A stretch of 64,000 nt of DNA, taken from positions 30,082 to 94,081 of the forward strand of contig DAOUBP010000086.1 of NCBI GenBank assembly GCA_034432655.1, given 5' to 3'. A program made the translations under genes and the position numbers. Within the stretch, counting starts at the first letter, position 1, and each line of letters opens with the position of its first letter. The stretch is from DAOUBP01 sp034432655. GTDB taxonomy: Bacteria > Chloroflexota > Anaerolineae > CG2-30-64-16. Positions 63,054 through 64,000 of the stretch are shown piece after piece. The notes below the pieces were generated by a model. It was not told the origin of the DNA. It saw only the letters and a program-made list of their open reading frames with translations, and did not search any database.

Positions 63054-63368
63054 TCACGCGGCCTTCTTCAGATCGGCCAGATGCTCCTCCACGGCCGCGA
63101 CCTCGGCCCGCAGCTCGGCCAGATACGCCTCCAGCGCCGCGATGCGTTCGGCCCGGCTGACGAAGCGCCGGCGAAAGCCCCCGGGACGACCTTCGCCGCA
63201 GCGGCCGCCGTAACCGTGATGCGGGCCGCGCTCGTGTCCACCGCCGCAGCAGCCACCGTGGCCCCGGTGTCCGTGCTCGCAGCCGCAGTCTTCATGGCCG
63301 CTGTGGTGATGATGGCCGCGGCCTTCCCAGCCGCCGTGCCAACCATGACCTTCGCAACATCCGCACAT
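63054..63368 (-). CDS. His/Cys/Gly-rich metal-binding protein with C-terminal coiled coil
   Basis: A 104-residue protein. Residues 1-65 are packed with His, Cys and Gly (MCGCCEGHGWHGG, GHHHHSGHEDCGC, GGCCGGGHERGPHH), a likely metal buffer or sensor. Residues 68-104 form a coiled coil (FVSRAERIAALEAYLAELRA). The C-terminal part resembles that of DUF5320-type proteins, from memory. Two ATGs exist: 63377 touches AGGAGG directly, so 63368, nine bases beyond it, is preferred. The preceding padR stop overlaps this site, so translation is coupled. Confidence 0.85.
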   Translation of the reverse strand: MCGCCEGHGWHGGWEGRGHHHHSGHEDCGCEHGHRGHGGCCGGGHERGPHHGYGGRCGEGRPGGFRRRFVSRAERIAALEAYLAELRAEVAAVEEHLADLKKAA

Positions 63369-63373
63369 CGTCT

Positions 63374-63760
63374 TCATCCTCCTGTCTTGGGTTGAAAATG
63401 CTCCTCGTATGCCGCCAGAAAGCGGTCCAACTGCGCCCGGGTGGCGCGGATGCTGGCCGCCCAGGCGTGCAGGAACTCGATCCCCTGCTCGGTCAGCTCG
63501 TACACCCGCCGCGCCGGGCCGGAATCGCCGGTCTCCCACGCCGAGCGCACCAGGCCGTCCTCCTCCAGGCCGCGCAGCGTGCGATAGAGCGTGCCGGGGT
63601 CGGGCGCGGGGTCATCGCCGGCGCTCAGCGCCTCCATCAGCTCGTAGCCGTGGGCCGGCTTCCGGGCCAGTTGCAGGAGCAGCCGCGGCTGCACCGTCCC
63701 GCGCATCCGCCCCCCGCGGCAGCGGCATCCCTCGTCTGTTCCGTGGCCCCCACTGCACAT
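63374..63760 (-). CDS. PadR-family regulator with Cys/His-rich N-terminus
   Basis: A 128-residue regulator. The N-terminal extension MCSGGHGTDEGCRCRGG carries three Cys and one His and could bind a metal. The PadR winged helix follows: LLLQLARKPAHGYELMEAL, then GTLYRTLRGLEEDGLV and the wing RRVYELTEQG. A short C-terminal helix ends at residue 128. GGAGGG precedes the ATG at 63760. It is the first gene of the metal operon and probably regulates it, perhaps through the palindrome at 63780. Confidence 0.9.
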   Translation of the reverse strand: MCSGGHGTDEGCRCRGGRMRGTVQPRLLLQLARKPAHGYELMEALSAGDDPAPDPGTLYRTLRGLEEDGLVRSAWETGDSGPARRVYELTEQGIEFLHAWAASIRATRAQLDRFLAAYEEHFQPKTGG

Positions 63761-63779
63761 GGCGCCCTCCGTCTCTGTA

Positions 63780-63799
63780 GGACGGAATTCATTCCGTCC
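63780..63799. promoter_or_regulatory. 20-bp palindrome, candidate operator
   Basis: GGACGGAAT and ATTCCGTCC are perfect inverted arms around TC. It lies between the predicted transcription start and the ATG of the padR gene at 63760. Confidence 0.6.
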
Positions 63800-63825
63800 C
63801 CACCTAGATGCATAAGCCATATAAA

Positions 63826-63854
63826 AGTATAATGCGAATAACGTGGCTCGTCAA
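63826..63854 (-). promoter_or_regulatory. Promoter of the metal operon
   Basis: On the minus strand TTGACG is followed after 17 bases by TATACT. The predicted start is near 63819, about 60 bases before the padR ATG. Confidence 0.75.
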
Positions 63855-63883
63855 ATTCGCGGGCGGCCCTTCCGGCGGATGAT

Positions 63884-63912
63884 TTGGCGCGCCGGCAGTG
63901 CTATGCTAAAAT
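63884..63912 (+). promoter_or_regulatory. Divergent promoter toward the right edge
   Basis: TTGGCG and TAAAAT are separated by 17 bases on the plus strand. Confidence 0.5.
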
Positions 63913-63968
63913 TACTGATCTCTAGGTAAAGATTTTATATTCGGTGAGGTCGTGGTAGACTGTTGGGC

Positions 63969-64000
63969 ATGACAACTACCAATACCCCTGAACCACAAAA
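63969..64000 (+). CDS. Start of an unidentified gene (partial)
   Basis: An ATG followed by MTTTNTPEPQ runs off the right edge. A plausible promoter lies 57 bases upstream. There is no strong ribosome-binding site and too little sequence to name it. Confidence 0.35.
   Translation, partial: MTTTNTPEPQ

Noticed and set aside
62397..63395. Plus-strand protein across the chromate transporter region
   Set aside because: It is antisense to the transporter and the His/Cys-rich gene and has low-complexity shadow composition.

Overview
The window is GC-rich bacterial DNA, densely coded on both strands. No rRNA or phage gene is visible. The best guess at the source is a member of Chloroflexota (an Anaerolineae- or Caldilinea-like lineage). 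This is an inference from overall character: SufU-type iron-sulfur assembly, a two-domain thioredoxin-fold oxidoreductase typical of thermophiles, Pro/Thr-rich lipoproteins, and intergenic spacers filled with short inverted repeats. No marker in the window fixes the phylum.

Layout. 1-3939 (-): a PAS histidine kinase and, just downstream, a response regulator whose output is a HAD phosphatase plus a HerA/DUF87-type ATPase; this gene runs off the left edge. 4092-6333 (-): a YkoP-like protein and a membrane glycosyltransferase, separated by a 430-bp repeat block. 6473-6930: a second repeat block. 7017-10830 (+): amino-acid-type ABC binding protein, small membrane protein, PIG-L deacetylase, nucleoside hydrolase. 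10984-11937 (-): class II aldolase. 12063-12946 (+): zinc ribbon and disulfide oxidoreductase. 13210-18931 (+): the cell-elongation cluster mreB-mreC-mreD-mrdA-rodA. 18993-22012: lipoprotein, gltX, C39-like protein, tRNA-Gln(CUG). 22080-26931: a three-gene ABC-2 exporter, a nucleotidyltransferase toxin-antitoxin-like pair and an MFS transporter. 27136-31635 (-): bacterioferritin, glnS and an ABC exporter. 31956-35279 (+): class V aminotransferase, serA and DUF1015, probably serine synthesis. 35464-39015 (+): a very large double 5'-nucleotidase. 39181-47012 (+): PLP and FAD enzymes, zinc-ribbon membrane protein, rhodanese lipoprotein and four transporters or membrane proteins.

47997-56685 (+) is a complete SUF iron-sulfur cluster locus: sufR-like regulator, sufC, sufB, sufD, sulfurtransferase, sufU, a broken hicA-like gene, sufS, a second sufU, a Rieske ferredoxin and sufT. 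SufS with sulfurtransferases would supply sulfur, SufU would relay it, SufBCD would be the scaffold, SufT a maturation factor, and SufR probably represses the locus when clusters are plentiful.

56769-63760 is metal-related: an iron/cobalamin-type ABC importer, two PadR regulators, a His/Cys-rich protein, half of a chromate transporter and a double methyltransferase whose second half is ArsM-like. The last four minus-strand genes look like one promoter-driven operon with a 20-bp palindrome in the leader. Three families of short palindromic repeats fill several spacers. The most unusual item is the kinase plus receiver-HAD-HerA pair at the left edge.
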